Part shown: positions 55,441-64,000 of the stretch, in pieces
Numbering within the stretch: the stretch's first letter is position 1
Layout: each line of letters opens with the position of its first letter
Assembly (NCBI GenBank): GCA_001898995.1
Contig: MKVZ01000016.1
Location: 267,500-331,499 of the forward strand
DNA: 64,000 bases
Direction: 5' to 3'
Origin: Rhizobiales bacterium 63-22
GTDB taxonomy: Bacteria; Pseudomonadota; Alphaproteobacteria; Rhizobiales; Rhizobiaceae
The notes under the pieces: model-generated
What the model saw: the letters and a program-made list of their open reading frames with translations, nothing else
Database searches by the model: none
What the model was told of the DNA's origin: nothing
Position numbers and translations under genes: made by a program

Positions 55441-55878
55441 TCACAGCCGCGCGCGGGCCGAACGCGGGGTGGCGAGCAGAAGGCTGGTTTCGCTGGCCTT
55501 GATGCCCGGCAGAAGGCGGATACGGCGCAGCACGGCGTCGAAGTCGGCAAGCGTCGCCGCGCCCAATTCCACCACCAGATCGAACCGGCCATTGGTGGTA
55601 TGGATGGCCGAAATTTCCGAAAAGCCGCCCAGCCCCTTGACCACGCGGTCGGTGACATGACCCTCGATCTCGATCATCATGATGCCGCGCACCGGCAGGT
55701 CCACCGCGTCGGAGCGCAGGATCACCGTGAAGCCGATGATATCGCCCGACCGCTCCAGCTTCTCCATGCGCGCGCGCACCGTGGCGCGCGAAACGCCGAG
55801 GTCGATGGCCAGATCGGAAATGCTGCGGCGCCCGTTGTGCCGCAGAAGCGTGATGAGCTTTTCGTCCAGATCGTCCAT
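55441..55878 (-). CDS. Lrp/AsnC-family transcriptional regulator
   Basis: 145 residues from the ATG at 55878 (MDDLDEKLITLLRHNGRRSISDLA). HTH LAIDLGVSRATVRARMEKLERSG, then the RAM effector domain (VRGIMMIEIEGHVTDRVVKGLGGFSEISAIHTTNGRFDLVVEL). It is divergent from arginase across 129 bp of AT-rich DNA and is the likely arginine- or ornithine-responsive activator of that pair, as for other AsnC/arginase neighbours. Confidence 0.9.
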   Translation of the reverse strand: MDDLDEKLITLLRHNGRRSISDLAIDLGVSRATVRARMEKLERSGDIIGFTVILRSDAVDLPVRGIMMIEIEGHVTDRVVKGLGGFSEISAIHTTNGRFDLVVELGAATLADFDAVLRRIRLLPGIKASETSLLLATPRSARARL

Positions 55879-56007
55879 GCTTTTCCATTTTGACAAGCTA
55901 TTCCGCCACATCGATAAAGCATATTGATAAAATTGCCAATCCGATCAGTTCACATTGCCACCGCGCTTGTTCATTCTTGCGCCACCATCAAAGAGAGGCC
56001 TTTCGCC

Positions 56008-56928
56008 ATGCACTGCAAGATTCTGGGATTGCCCGTTCAGGAAGGAACCGGTCGCGTAGGCTGCAATATGGGGCCGGATTCCTATCGCGCCGCCGGCATC
56101 GCGGAGGCCATTACCGAGCTTGGCCACACATTCGCCGATCTCGGCAATCTGGTGCCCGCCGCGCCGCGCCCACACCCCCATCCCAACCCCGCCATCAAGG
56201 CGCTGCCGCAGGCGGTGGCGTGGATCGAGGCGATCAGCGAGGCCGCCTATCGCGAAAGTGCGGAAGGCTTCCCGATCTTCCTCGGCGGCGACCATCTGCT
56301 TGCCGCCGGCACCGTGCCGGGCATTGCGCGCCGCGCGGCCGATCTGGGCCGCAAACAGTTCGTGCTGTGGCTCGACGCGCATACGGATTTCCACACGCTG
56401 GAGACCACGACAAGCGGCAACCTGCACGGCACGCCGGTAGCCTATTACACCGGCCGCAAGGGCTTTGCCGGCCATTTCCCCGACGTGGCGGCTCCGGTCG
56501 ATCCGGCGAATGTCTGCATGATGGGCATCCGCAGCGTCGATCCGGCCGAGCGCGCGGCGATCAAGGAAACCGGCATCACCGTCTACGACATGCGCATGAT
56601 CGACGAGCACGGCGTCGCCGCCCTGCTGCGCCGTTTTCTGGAGCGCGTGAAGACCGAGAACGGCCTGCTGCATGTCAGCCTCGACGTGGATTTTCTCGAC
56701 CCGTCCATCGCACCGGCCGTCGGCACCACGGTGCCGGGCGGCGCGACCTTCCGCGAGGCGCATCTCATCATGGAGACGCTGCACGACAGCGGACTGGTGA
56801 CGAGCCTCGATCTGGTCGAACTCAACCCGTTTCTGGACGAACGCGGACGCACCGCCACCGTTATGGTGGACCTGATGGCGAGCCTTCTGGGCCGCAGCGT
56901 CATGGACCGTCCGACGCAAAGCTACTAG
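56008..56928 (+). CDS. rocF: Arginase
   Basis: 306 residues starting MHCKILGLPVQEGTGR. Mn-binding motifs: GGDHLLAAGT (His), LWLDAHTDFHT (DAHxD), and SLDVDFLDPSIAPAVGTTVPGG (DxD). It hydrolyses arginine to ornithine and urea. ornithine cyclodeaminase follows 8 bp later, giving a route arginine to ornithine to proline; the AsnC regulator is divergent. Confidence 0.94.
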   Translation: MHCKILGLPVQEGTGRVGCNMGPDSYRAAGIAEAITELGHTFADLGNLVPAAPRPHPHPNPAIKALPQAVAWIEAISEAAYRESAEGFPIFLGGDHLLAAGTVPGIARRAADLGRKQFVLWLDAHTDFHTLETTTSGNLHGTPVAYYTGRKGFAGHFPDVAAPVDPANVCMMGIRSVDPAERAAIKETGITVYDMRMIDEHGVAALLRRFLERVKTENGLLHVSLDVDFLDPSIAPAVGTTVPGGATFREAHLIMETLHDSGLVTSLDLVELNPFLDERGRTATVMVDLMASLLGRSVMDRPTQSY

Positions 56929-56936
56929 GAGCCAAT

Positions 56937-57998
56937 ATGACCCACCCTAATCTCAATATCGTCCCCTTCGTCAGCGTCGACCACATGATGAAGCTGGTGC
57001 TTTCCGTGGGCGTCGAGACGTTCCTGAAGGAACTGGCGGGTTATGTGGAGGAAGACTTCCGGCGCTGGGAAAACTTCGACAAGACGCCGCGCATCGCATC
57101 GCATTCGCGCGAGGGCGTGATCGAACTGATGCCGACCAGCGACGGTACGCTTTACGGCTTCAAATATGTCAACGGCCATCCGAAGAACACCCGCGAGGGA
57201 CGCCAGACGGTGACGGCCTTCGGCGTGCTGGCCGATGTGGGCAACGGCTATCCGATGCTGCTCACCGAAATGACCATCCTGACGGCACTGCGCACGGCGG
57301 CGACCTCGGCGGTGGCCGCGAAATATCTCGCGCCGAAGGGCGCCCGCACCATGGCGATCGTCGGCAACGGCGCGCAGAGCGAGTTTCAGGCGCTGGCATT
57401 CAAGGCGATCCTCGGCGTGGACAAGCTGCGGCTCTACGACCTCGACAGCGGTGCGACCGCCAAGTGCATGCGCAATCTCGAAGGCGCGGGCTTCGACATC
57501 GTCGCCTGCAAAAGCGTGGAAGAAGCGGTCGAGGGCGCGGACATCATCACCACCGTCACCGCCGACAAGGCCAACGCTACCATCCTGACAGACAACATGG
57601 TGGGCGCGGGCGTTCATATCAACGCGGTCGGCGGCGATTGTCCCGGCAAGACCGAACTGCACGGCGATATCCTGCGCCGCTCCGACATTTTCGTCGAATA
57701 TCCGCCGCAGACCCGCATCGAGGGTGAGATCCAGCAATTGCCGGAAGACTACCCGGTCAAGGAATTGTGGGAAGTGATCACCGGCCAGATCGAGGGCCGC
57801 ACGGATGCGCGCCAGATCACGCTGTTCGATTCGGTCGGCTTCGCGACGGAGGATTTTTCGGCGCTGCGTTACGTGCGCGACAAGCTGCGCGACACCGGCC
57901 TTTACGAGCCGCTCGATCTTCTGGCCGACCCGGACGAGCCGCGCGACCTCTACGGCATGCTGCTGCGCCACGGGCAATTGCTCGCCGGCCAGACATGA
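56937..57998 (+). CDS. arcB: Ornithine cyclodeaminase
   Basis: 353 residues from the ATG at 56937, with TAGGAGCC as ribosome site. The N-terminal substrate part (VDHMMKLVLSVGVETFLKEL) is followed by the NAD Rossmann motif MAIVGNGAQSEFQALAF and HINAVGGDCPGKTELHGDILRRSDIFVEYPPQTRIEGEIQQ as in bacterial ornithine cyclodeaminase (mu-crystallin family). It makes proline directly from ornithine with loss of ammonia. Last gene before the genomic-island junction. Confidence 0.92.
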   Translation: MTHPNLNIVPFVSVDHMMKLVLSVGVETFLKELAGYVEEDFRRWENFDKTPRIASHSREGVIELMPTSDGTLYGFKYVNGHPKNTREGRQTVTAFGVLADVGNGYPMLLTEMTILTALRTAATSAVAAKYLAPKGARTMAIVGNGAQSEFQALAFKAILGVDKLRLYDLDSGATAKCMRNLEGAGFDIVACKSVEEAVEGADIITTVTADKANATILTDNMVGAGVHINAVGGDCPGKTELHGDILRRSDIFVEYPPQTRIEGEIQQLPEDYPVKELWEVITGQIEGRTDARQITLFDSVGFATEDFSALRYVRDKLRDTGLYEPLDLLADPDEPRDLYGMLLRHGQLLAGQT

Positions 57999-58019
57999 CC
58001 GGTCGCAGATTCCGTCCGA

Positions 58020-58046
58020 TTACTCCCACTCGATCGTGCCGGGCGG
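58020..58046 (-). other. guaA 3'-end remnant: probable attachment site of a genomic island
   Basis: On the minus strand these 27 bp read CCG CCC GGC ACG ATC GAG TGG and then GAG TAA, encoding PPGTIEWE-stop. That is the extreme C-terminus of GMP synthase (GuaA). No guaA gene is attached: the sequence upstream in that frame (MPPGTIEWE) leaves guaA homology at once. The 3' end of guaA is a well-known integration site, so this should be the leftover att copy, with the intact guaA at the far (right) end of the island outside the window. Confidence 0.75.
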
Positions 58047-58254
58047 CATGGCAAAGACATGGAAATATTGGCTTGCAAGATTTCCACTTGACGAACGATC
58101 GTCATCCACCGGCGCTCACGGGCATTGTTGGCGCGGACCGGTCTTTTTCCTGAACTTTCCACGCCAACAATCCGGCCCCCGCAACTAGCGGGTAGCATTT
58201 ACGGCGAATCTTAATAAGAATACCGTTGGGAAGGGGACAAGCGGGGGATGTGAC

Positions 58255-59916
58255 ATGCGCTATTTCGCGCATTCGGGGGGATTTTCGGATAAAACGGATT
58301 GGCAGACGCTGCAGGATCATCTTGTTGCCGTTTCCGAACTGGCGGCTAGGATGGCAGCGCCTCTGGGACTGCAAAAAGCCGCCACTCTTGCCGGTTTGTT
58401 CCACGATCTCGGCAAATACACGATCGCCTTCCAAAAGCGGCTAGATAACGCTGGTCCGTCGGTAGATCATTCGACTGCCGGCGCGGCCCTTATGCTCAGC
58501 AATTTCGTGAGCGGGCACGACAAAGCCATCGCTGAAATGGTCGCATATTGCATCGCTGGCCATCATACCGGATTGCCGGACCGTCACACGGTCGACGCCT
58601 CCTGCCTCGACCGTCGGCTGGAAAAAGAACTCGAACCGCTGGACGATATCTGGAAGCAAGAACTGGTCGCCGACACGAAAGGCCTCATCCCTGCCTTTAT
58701 CGGGAATATCGGAAAGTCCGACAAAAAGCGCGCGCCTTTTCAATTTTCCATCATGACCCGGATGCTCTTTTCGTGTCTGGTGGATGCGGATTACAAGGAC
58801 ACTGAAAATTTCTACCAGGCGCTCAAAGGCCTCGAACCCGACCGCCACTGGCCTTTGCTTCAGGATTGCCTGCCGCATTTCCTTGCCCAATTCGACGCCT
58901 ATATGGCGACGAAAAGCAGAAGCGACACCGAACTCAATCGCCTGCGCGGACATATCCTCGACCATGTGCGGTCGAGCGCCGCACAGACGCCGGGCCTGTT
59001 CACGCTGACCGTGCCGACGGGCGGAGGCAAGACGCTGGCCTCGCTTGGCTTCGCGCTCGACCATGCCAAAGCGCATGGCCATTCACGCATCATATACGCC
59101 ATCCCCTTCACGTCGATCATCGATCAGACCGCGGCGATCTTCCGTGACATTCTGGGTGCGGAAAATGTACTTGAGCACCATTCCGCAATCGACGAAGAAA
59201 AGACGGGCTCGGAGGCGCGGGAAGGCAAGAGCAAATTACAGCTGGCGATGGAGGACTGGGCCGCGCCTGTCGTCGTGACGACGAATGTGCAGCTTTTCGA
59301 AAGCCTTTTCGCCGCAAAAACTTCGCGGGCGCGCAAGCTCCACAATATAGCGAACAGCGTCATTATATTGGATGAAGCCCAGACGCTGCCGCGTGGATTG
59401 CTTCTGCCTTGCCTGCGCATGCTGGATGAACTTGCACTCAATTACGGTTGCAGCATCGTATTGTGTACGGCCACGCAGCCGGCCTTCGACCAGCGCAAGC
59501 TTTGCAACGGCCTGCCGTTGGAGGGGCGTGAGCTTGCACCCGATCCGCAAGCCTTGTCGACCACGCTGCGGCGAACCCAAATCGTTCAGGCCGGAGAAAT
59601 GAGCAATGACGCGCTTGTCGCCGCTTTGCGCGATACGGAACAAACGCTTGTCATCGTCAACAGCCGCAAGCACGCGCTGGAACTGTGGAAGCAAGCGAAT
59701 GCGGAGGGCCTATCCGGCCTCGTGCATCTGACCACGCGGCAATATGCAGCGCATCGGCAGAAGATACTCGCCGATGTACGTGAGCGGCTGAAAGCTGGAA
59801 AACCGTGCCGGGTCATCGCCACGAGCCTGATCGAAGCAGGCGTCGACGTCGACTTTCCGAAGGCCTGGCGGGCGGAAGCCGGGCTGGAGCAGATCATTCG
59901 CGGAGGCGTGGTTTGA
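58255..59916 (+). pseudogene. cas3: Type I-C Cas3 helicase-nuclease, C-terminally truncated by fusion to a CRISPR repeat
   Basis: 553 residues where a complete type I-C Cas3 has roughly 700-800. The N-terminal HD nuclease domain (about 1-200) has His50-Asp51 (LFHDLGK), HSTAG and AGHHTGLPD. The helicase domain has Walker A TGGGKT (Lys259), DEAQ (Asp373), CTATQPAF and motif V region TSLIEAGVDVDFPKAWRAEAGLEQII. It then breaks off: residues 549-553 (RGGVV) and the stop are encoded by CRISPR repeat DNA, and motif VI (QxxGRxxR) with the C-terminal domain is missing. Helicase activity should be lost; the HD domain could still fold. No other cas gene is in the window. Confidence 0.92.
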
Positions 59917-61510
59917 AACGACCGGTCGATGGCATCGGCCAGCACGCGCGCATCGTCGCCTCCTACGCGGAGGCGTGGTTTGAAACGACGTCTAACAGCG
60001 CCCGCACAGCCGCGTTCCATAGTCGCCTCCTACGCGGAGGCGTGGTTTGAAACACGACCCACCGGCCACGGTGCATCGGCACGCGCTGTCGCCTCCTACG
60101 CGGAGGCGTGGTTTGAAACACCGTATGCCCGGCGGCGCCCGTGCCGCACCATCGGTCGCCTCCTACGCGGAGGCGTGGTTTGAAACGCCCGTTTGCGCGA
60201 AATTACCGCGCAACCAAACGACGTCGCCTCCTACGCGGAGGCGTGGTTTGAAACTTCCATAAACGACCGGCGATGCGATACGTAAACGTGTCGCCTCCTA
60301 CGCGGAGGCGTGGTTTGAAACCGGCGCAGGCGGCCCCGGTCAACGCGGCGGCGATGTCGCCTCCTACGCGGAGGCGTGGTTTGAAACCATCAATTTATCG
60401 TATGGCGGCTGGAGCTTGTCGTCGCCTCCTACGCGGAGGCGTGGTTTGAAACATCCCGGCGACATGAAGCCCGCTTGGATAAGCTGTCGCCTCCTACGCG
60501 GAGGCGTGGTTTGAAACTCATCTTCGCCATGCTTGCCGCCGTTGTGGCGATGTCGCCTCCTACGCGGAGGCGTGGTTTGAAACGTCCTCGGTCGGTTCTT
60601 CGGCGTCGGGATCGCGCGTCGCCTCCTACGCGGAGGCGTGGTTTGAAACCAGACCTTGGAATAGCCGTCGACATGGCGAAGGCGGTCGCCTCCTACGCGG
60701 AGGCGTGGTTTGAAACAATAGCATCTTACATTTGTCAGTTGAAAACCATGTCGCCTCCTACGCGGAGGCGTGGTTTGAAACGCTCCCGGTGGCAATGCCT
60801 CGGCGCGTAATGGCGGTCGCCTCCTACGCGGAGGCGTGGTTTGAAACTACCGGCAAAGAACACTTTTGCTTGCGAATGAAGTCGCCTCCTACGCGGAGGC
60901 GTGGTTTGAAACACCCTGCCGCAACTCGTCGATATCGGCCTGCGCTGGTCGCCTCCTACGCGGAGGCGTGGTTTGAAACCGACGCTCGCTTGAGCACGGC
61001 GGTAGACCAATCGCGTCGCCTCCTACGCGGAGGCGTGGTTTGAAACCGGGCACGCGGACGAGAACCGTGATTTTCGAATCGTCGCCTCCTACGCGGAGGC
61101 GTGGTTTGAAACGCCGGCTGCGCCATCAACCGGCGGATGGTGGCCTGTCGCCTCCTACGCGGAGGCGTGGTTTGAAACTGCACCGGCGCGGTGCCCTCGC
61201 GTACGCGGAGGGGTCGCCTCCTACGCGGAGGCGTGGTTTGAAACGCTCTGTTCGCAATTCGCTCGCGCGAATGGATTTGTCGCCTCCTACGCGGAGGCGT
61301 GGTTTGAAACCCCGGAGTGAATTCCGAATTCATCCCGACGCCAAGGTCGCCTCCTACGCGGAGGCGTGGTTTGAAACTTCAAAATACAACAATCCTTGGA
61401 CGGCGGCCGAAGTCGCCTCCTACGCGGAGGCGTGGTTTGAAACCAGTCGTTGTTGCTGCCGCCGTCCGGCTGCAAGGCGTCGCCTCCTACGCGGAGGCGT
61501 GGTTTGAAAC
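59899..61510 (+). CRISPR. Type I-C CRISPR array: one partial and 24 complete repeats
   Basis: The 32-bp repeat begins GTCGCCTCC and ends TGGTTTGAAAC, with a 7-bp stem (CGCCTCC/GGAGGCG) and loop TACGC, the pattern of type I-C. Complete repeats start at 59955, 60022, 60088, 60155, 60223, 60290, 60356, 60421, 60486, 60552, 60618, 60685, 60750, 60816, 60881, 60948, 61015, 61081, 61147, 61213, 61279, 61346, 61412 and 61479, and appear identical. A 21-bp repeat remnant (59899-59919) begins the array inside cas3. Spacers are 33-36 bp. A 25th spacer is cut after 20 bp (61511-61530) by an IS21-family element. There is no leader, because the leader-side end is replaced by cas3. Confidence 0.97.
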
Positions 61511-61642
61511 GCCCGTCCTGCTTCATGACCTGTTAATTGCCACTGAGAACTGACCCGGCGTGGCCTGATATTTCCATTGAGAATTGACCCATGTTCCAAC
61601 CTTCCCTCGCATGTTTTCAGCGGGGGCTATGGAGTGATCGAC

Positions 61643-63170
61643 ATGGCGTTATTGAGCGTGATCCGACGCTGGCATTTTCGAGACCATTTATCGATCCGGG
61701 AGATTTGCCGCAGGACCGGCCTATCCCGGAATACCATTCGCAAATACCTGCGCCTGGACGGTGTTGAACCGAAATTCAAGATCCCGGAGCGGCCGAGCAA
61801 GCTCGATCCTTTTGCTGATCGGTTGCCTGCCTGGCTGAAGACCGAATCCAAGAAGAACCGTAAACAGAAGCGGACGATGAAGCAGTTGCATGCCGATCTG
61901 ATGAGCCTTGGTTACGAGGCCTCCTACAATCGGGTGGCGGCATTTGCTCGGGAATGGCGTGATGATCGGCAGAGAGAATTGCAGACGATGGGCCGCGGGA
62001 TATATGTGCCCTTGGCGTTCGATCCCGGTGAAGCCTTCCAGTTCGACTGGTCGGAGGACTGGGCGATCATCGGTAATGAACGCACTAAGCTGCAGGTGGC
62101 GCACACGAAGCTGAGTTACAGCCGCGCCTTCATCGTGCGGGCCTATCTGCTGCAGACCCACGAGATGCTGTTTGATGCCCACAATCATGCATTCCGCGTA
62201 TTCGGTGGCATTCCAGGACGCGGCATCTACGACAATATGCGCACCGCGATCGACAAGGTCGGCCGTGGAAAAGAACGTGACATCAACGTGCGCTTTCAGG
62301 CGATGGCCAGCCACTTTCTGTTCGAACCCGAGTTCTGTAATCCGGCTTCAGGCTGGGAGAAGAGACAAGTCGAGAAGAACATTCAGGATGCGCGTCATCG
62401 GTTCTTTCAGCCCGTTCCGCGCTTTCCATCGCTGGAAGCCCTAAACGATTGGCTCGAGCAACGCTGCAAGGAGTTCTGGGCACAGACCCCGCACGGTCAG
62501 ATGCGTGGCACCATTGCCGACATCTGGGCGGAAGAAGCTCCCGCGCTCATGCCCATTACCCGGCCGGACGATGGGTTTGTCGAATACACCAAGCGTGTCT
62601 CTCCGACCTGCCTCGTGCATCTGGAGCGCAATCGCTACAGCGTCCCGGCGTCCTTCGCCAATTGGCCGGTGAGCCTAGGGGTTTACCCAGACCGTGTTGT
62701 GGTCGCCGCAGAAGGACAGATCGTTTGCGAGCATCGTCGCGTCATTGATCCGCTCCCACGACAGGCCAGGACAGACGATCTACGACTGGCGGCACTACTT
62801 GGCGGTAGTGCAGCGCAAGCCAGGTGCGCTCCGCAATGGTGCACCATTCGTCGAACTTCCCGATGCATTCCGGGCCTTGCAGCAATACCTGCTCAAGAAG
62901 CCGGGTGGCGACCGCGAGATGGTCGATATTCTGGCGCTCGTCCTTCAACACGATGAACAGGCCGTCCTGTCGGCCGTCGACATGGCGCTGAAGTCCGGTG
63001 TTCCGACCAAGACGCATGTGCTGAACCTGCTGCATCGCCTTGTCGACGGTAAATCCTTCACGCCGCCGACCATCGATGCGCCACAAGCCCTGACGCTCGT
63101 CAACGAGCCCAAGGCCAATGTTGAACGATACGATGCCCTGAGAAAGACGGAGGCCCGCCATGCGTCATAA
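61643..63170 (+). pseudogene. istA: IstA transposase of the IS21 element, frameshifted
   Basis: It starts MALLSVIRRWHFRDHLSIREI with an HTH (CRRTGLSRNTIRKYLR). The DDE integrase core has FQFDWSEDWAII (first Asp) and a later ELW/E-type region (ASGWEKRQVEKNIQDARHRFF). Homology moves from one frame to the next at about 62750: reading GATCCGCTCC as GATCGCTCC (one base fewer) would join VCEHRRVID to RSHDRPGQTIYDWRHYLAVVQRKPGALRNG. A one-base insertion, or a sequencing error, therefore splits the gene. Confidence 0.85.
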
Positions 63171-63221
63171 TCCAGCAAGCGGTGCGATCGTCATCATGCT
63201 GCGGCAACTGAAGAGCACGGA

Positions 63222-63971
63222 ATGGCACAAGCCGTCGGCGAACTAACCGAGCAAGGATCGCCGGCGTTCGAAGCTGCCATTCCGATCCTGTCGCAGCTTT
63301 TGAAAGCAGAGACCGCGGAACGTGAAGTTCGCTCGACTGCCTACAAGCTCAAGACGGCACGCTTCCCTGCCTATCGTGATCTGAATGGCTTCGACTTCGC
63401 CAGCAGCGAGATCAACGAGGCGCTCGTGCAGCAGCTTCATCGCTGCGACTTCCTGGACGACGCAAACAATATCGTTCTGGTCGGTGGTCCCGGCACGGGC
63501 AAGACACACATCGCCACCGCGATAGGTGTTCAGGCCATCGAGCATCACCACAAACGGGTCCGGTTCTTCTCAACGGTCGAGCTGGTTAACGCGCTGGAAC
63601 AGGAAAAGGCACAAGGACGGTCTGGGCAGATCGCCAATCGCCTTGTCCAATCTGATCTCGTGATCCTCGATGAGCCCGGATACCTGCCGTTCAGTGCGTC
63701 AGGCGGTGCGATGCTCTTCCACCTGCTCAGCAAGCTCTACGAGCGAACCAGCGTCATCATCACGACAAACCTCAGCTTCAGCGAATGGGCCAGCGTCTTC
63801 GGTGATGCCAAGATGACCACCGCGCTGCTGGACCGGCTCACGCAGCATTGCCACATCCTTGAAACCGGAAACGACAGCTTCCGCTTCAAGAACAGCTCTG
63901 CGCACGACACTAAAACGACAAAGGAGAAAACGAGGAATTTGACCACGACCGCAGACCCGAAACATACCTAA
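63222..63971 (+). CDS. istB: IstB-like ATP-binding helper protein of IS21
   Basis: 249 residues. AAA+ DnaC-like ATPase: Walker A GGPGTGKT, Walker B region [13 protein letters not shown], sensor [27 protein letters not shown]. The family start would be the ATG at 63160 overlapping the istA stop ([18 protein letters not shown]), but that frame ends at 63246. One missing base near 63213 disconnects it, so translation would begin at 63222 about 20 residues late. DEPGYLPF has Pro where DELGYLPF is usual. Confidence 0.85.
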   Translation: MAQAVGELTEQGSPAFEAAIPILSQLLKAETAEREVRSTAYKLKTARFPAYRDLNGFDFASSEINEALVQQLHRCDFLDDANNIVLVGGPGTGKTHIATAIGVQAIEHHHKRVRFFSTVELVNALEQEKAQGRSGQIANRLVQSDLVILDEPGYLPFSASGGAMLFHLLSKLYERTSVIITTNLSFSEWASVFGDAKMTTALLDRLTQHCHILETGNDSFRFKNSSAHDTKTTKEKTRNLTTTADPKHT

Positions 63972-64000
63972 CAGGCGGGTCAATTCTCGGTGGAAACGCC

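Larger units (their letters stand above)
61531..64000 (+). mobile_element. IS21-family insertion sequence (right tip beyond window)
   Basis: The left end starts TGTTAATTGCCACTGAGAAC directly after 20 bp of a spacer. Two terminal sub-repeats are visible, TTGCCACTGAGAACTGACCC (61536-61555) and TTTCCATTGAGAATTGACCC (61571-61590). The right end shows the inverse copy (GGGTCAATTCTCGGTGGAAA, near 63978-63997), so the element ends within a few bases past 64000. It carries istA and istB in the usual order, both with apparent single-base frame lesions. Confidence 0.9.

Noticed and set aside
58047..58254. Possible integrase or extra cas gene between the guaA remnant and cas3
   Set aside because: Only about 200 bp is available and no frame shows coding features; it is treated as the island end plus the cas3 promoter region.
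60364..61526. Open frames running through the CRISPR array on both strands
   Set aside because: They consist of the repeat translated again and again (RLLRGGV, FQTTPPRRRR, ASYAEAWFET) and are created by the 32-bp repeats, not by genes.

Overview
The window looks like chromosomal DNA of an alphaproteobacterium of the order Hyphomicrobiales (Rhizobiales), in or near Brucellaceae, Rhizobiaceae or Phyllobacteriaceae. The evidence is high-GC coding sequence, the ubiE-ubiB-coaBC order, the ligase-associated DNA repair set (pdeM, Lhr-type helicase, MBL exonuclease, ATP-dependent ligase), a tagK-gatZ pair, an AsnC-controlled arginase/ornithine cyclodeaminase pair, and short palindromic repeats with the 'aagtgg..ccggtttt' core common in these bacteria. 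The genus cannot be fixed from the sequence alone.

Layout. 1-2.2 kb: end of a galactitol/tagatose operon (tagK, gatZ). 2.3-16.3 kb: ligase-associated DNA-repair genes, split by an 8-kb block that holds three SPFH (HflK/HflC-like) membrane proteins, a His-rich P1B-type metal ATPase and an MFS exporter. 16.3-20.3 kb: purine permease, a membrane protein of unknown function and a nitronate monooxygenase. 20.46-31.41 kb: accessory DNA in a tRNA-Thr(CGT) gene. It has three tRNA-derived segments and 19-bp direct repeats. Its left part is a satellite-like module (Panacea protein with an unknown partner, XRE repressor with operators, primase-helicase, AlpA-like protein, tyrosine integrase). Its right part is an ArsR-rhodanese-controlled operon (DsrE, MFS, hotdog thioesterase, ProX deacylase).

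31.5-43.7 kb: a proC-like gene, then a large LacI-regulated catabolic cluster (two GMC oxidoreductases, SDR, aldehyde dehydrogenase, enoyl-CoA hydratase, CoA transferase, Gfo/Idh/MocA dehydrogenase, LacI) with a divergent DUF993 aldolase-like gene. Its substrate is unknown. 43.7-58.0 kb: core genes (tRNA-Ser, msrA, slyX, upp, ubiE, ubiB, coaBC, prfC, a DUF308 gene, cardiolipin synthase, an EEP-family nuclease, and the asnC/arginase/ornithine cyclodeaminase locus).

58.0-64.0 kb: left end of a genomic island at the 3' end of guaA. A 27-bp leftover encoding the GuaA C-terminus (PPGTIEWE-stop) marks the junction. The island carries a type I-C CRISPR locus broken twice. First, cas3 runs straight into the middle of a CRISPR repeat, so cas5-cas8c-cas7-cas4-cas1-cas2 and the leader appear to have been lost in one deletion, and the last Cas3 residues are encoded by repeat DNA. 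Second, after 24 complete, apparently identical repeats, an IS21-family element interrupts a spacer after 20 nt and continues to the end of the window; the array probably resumes beyond it.
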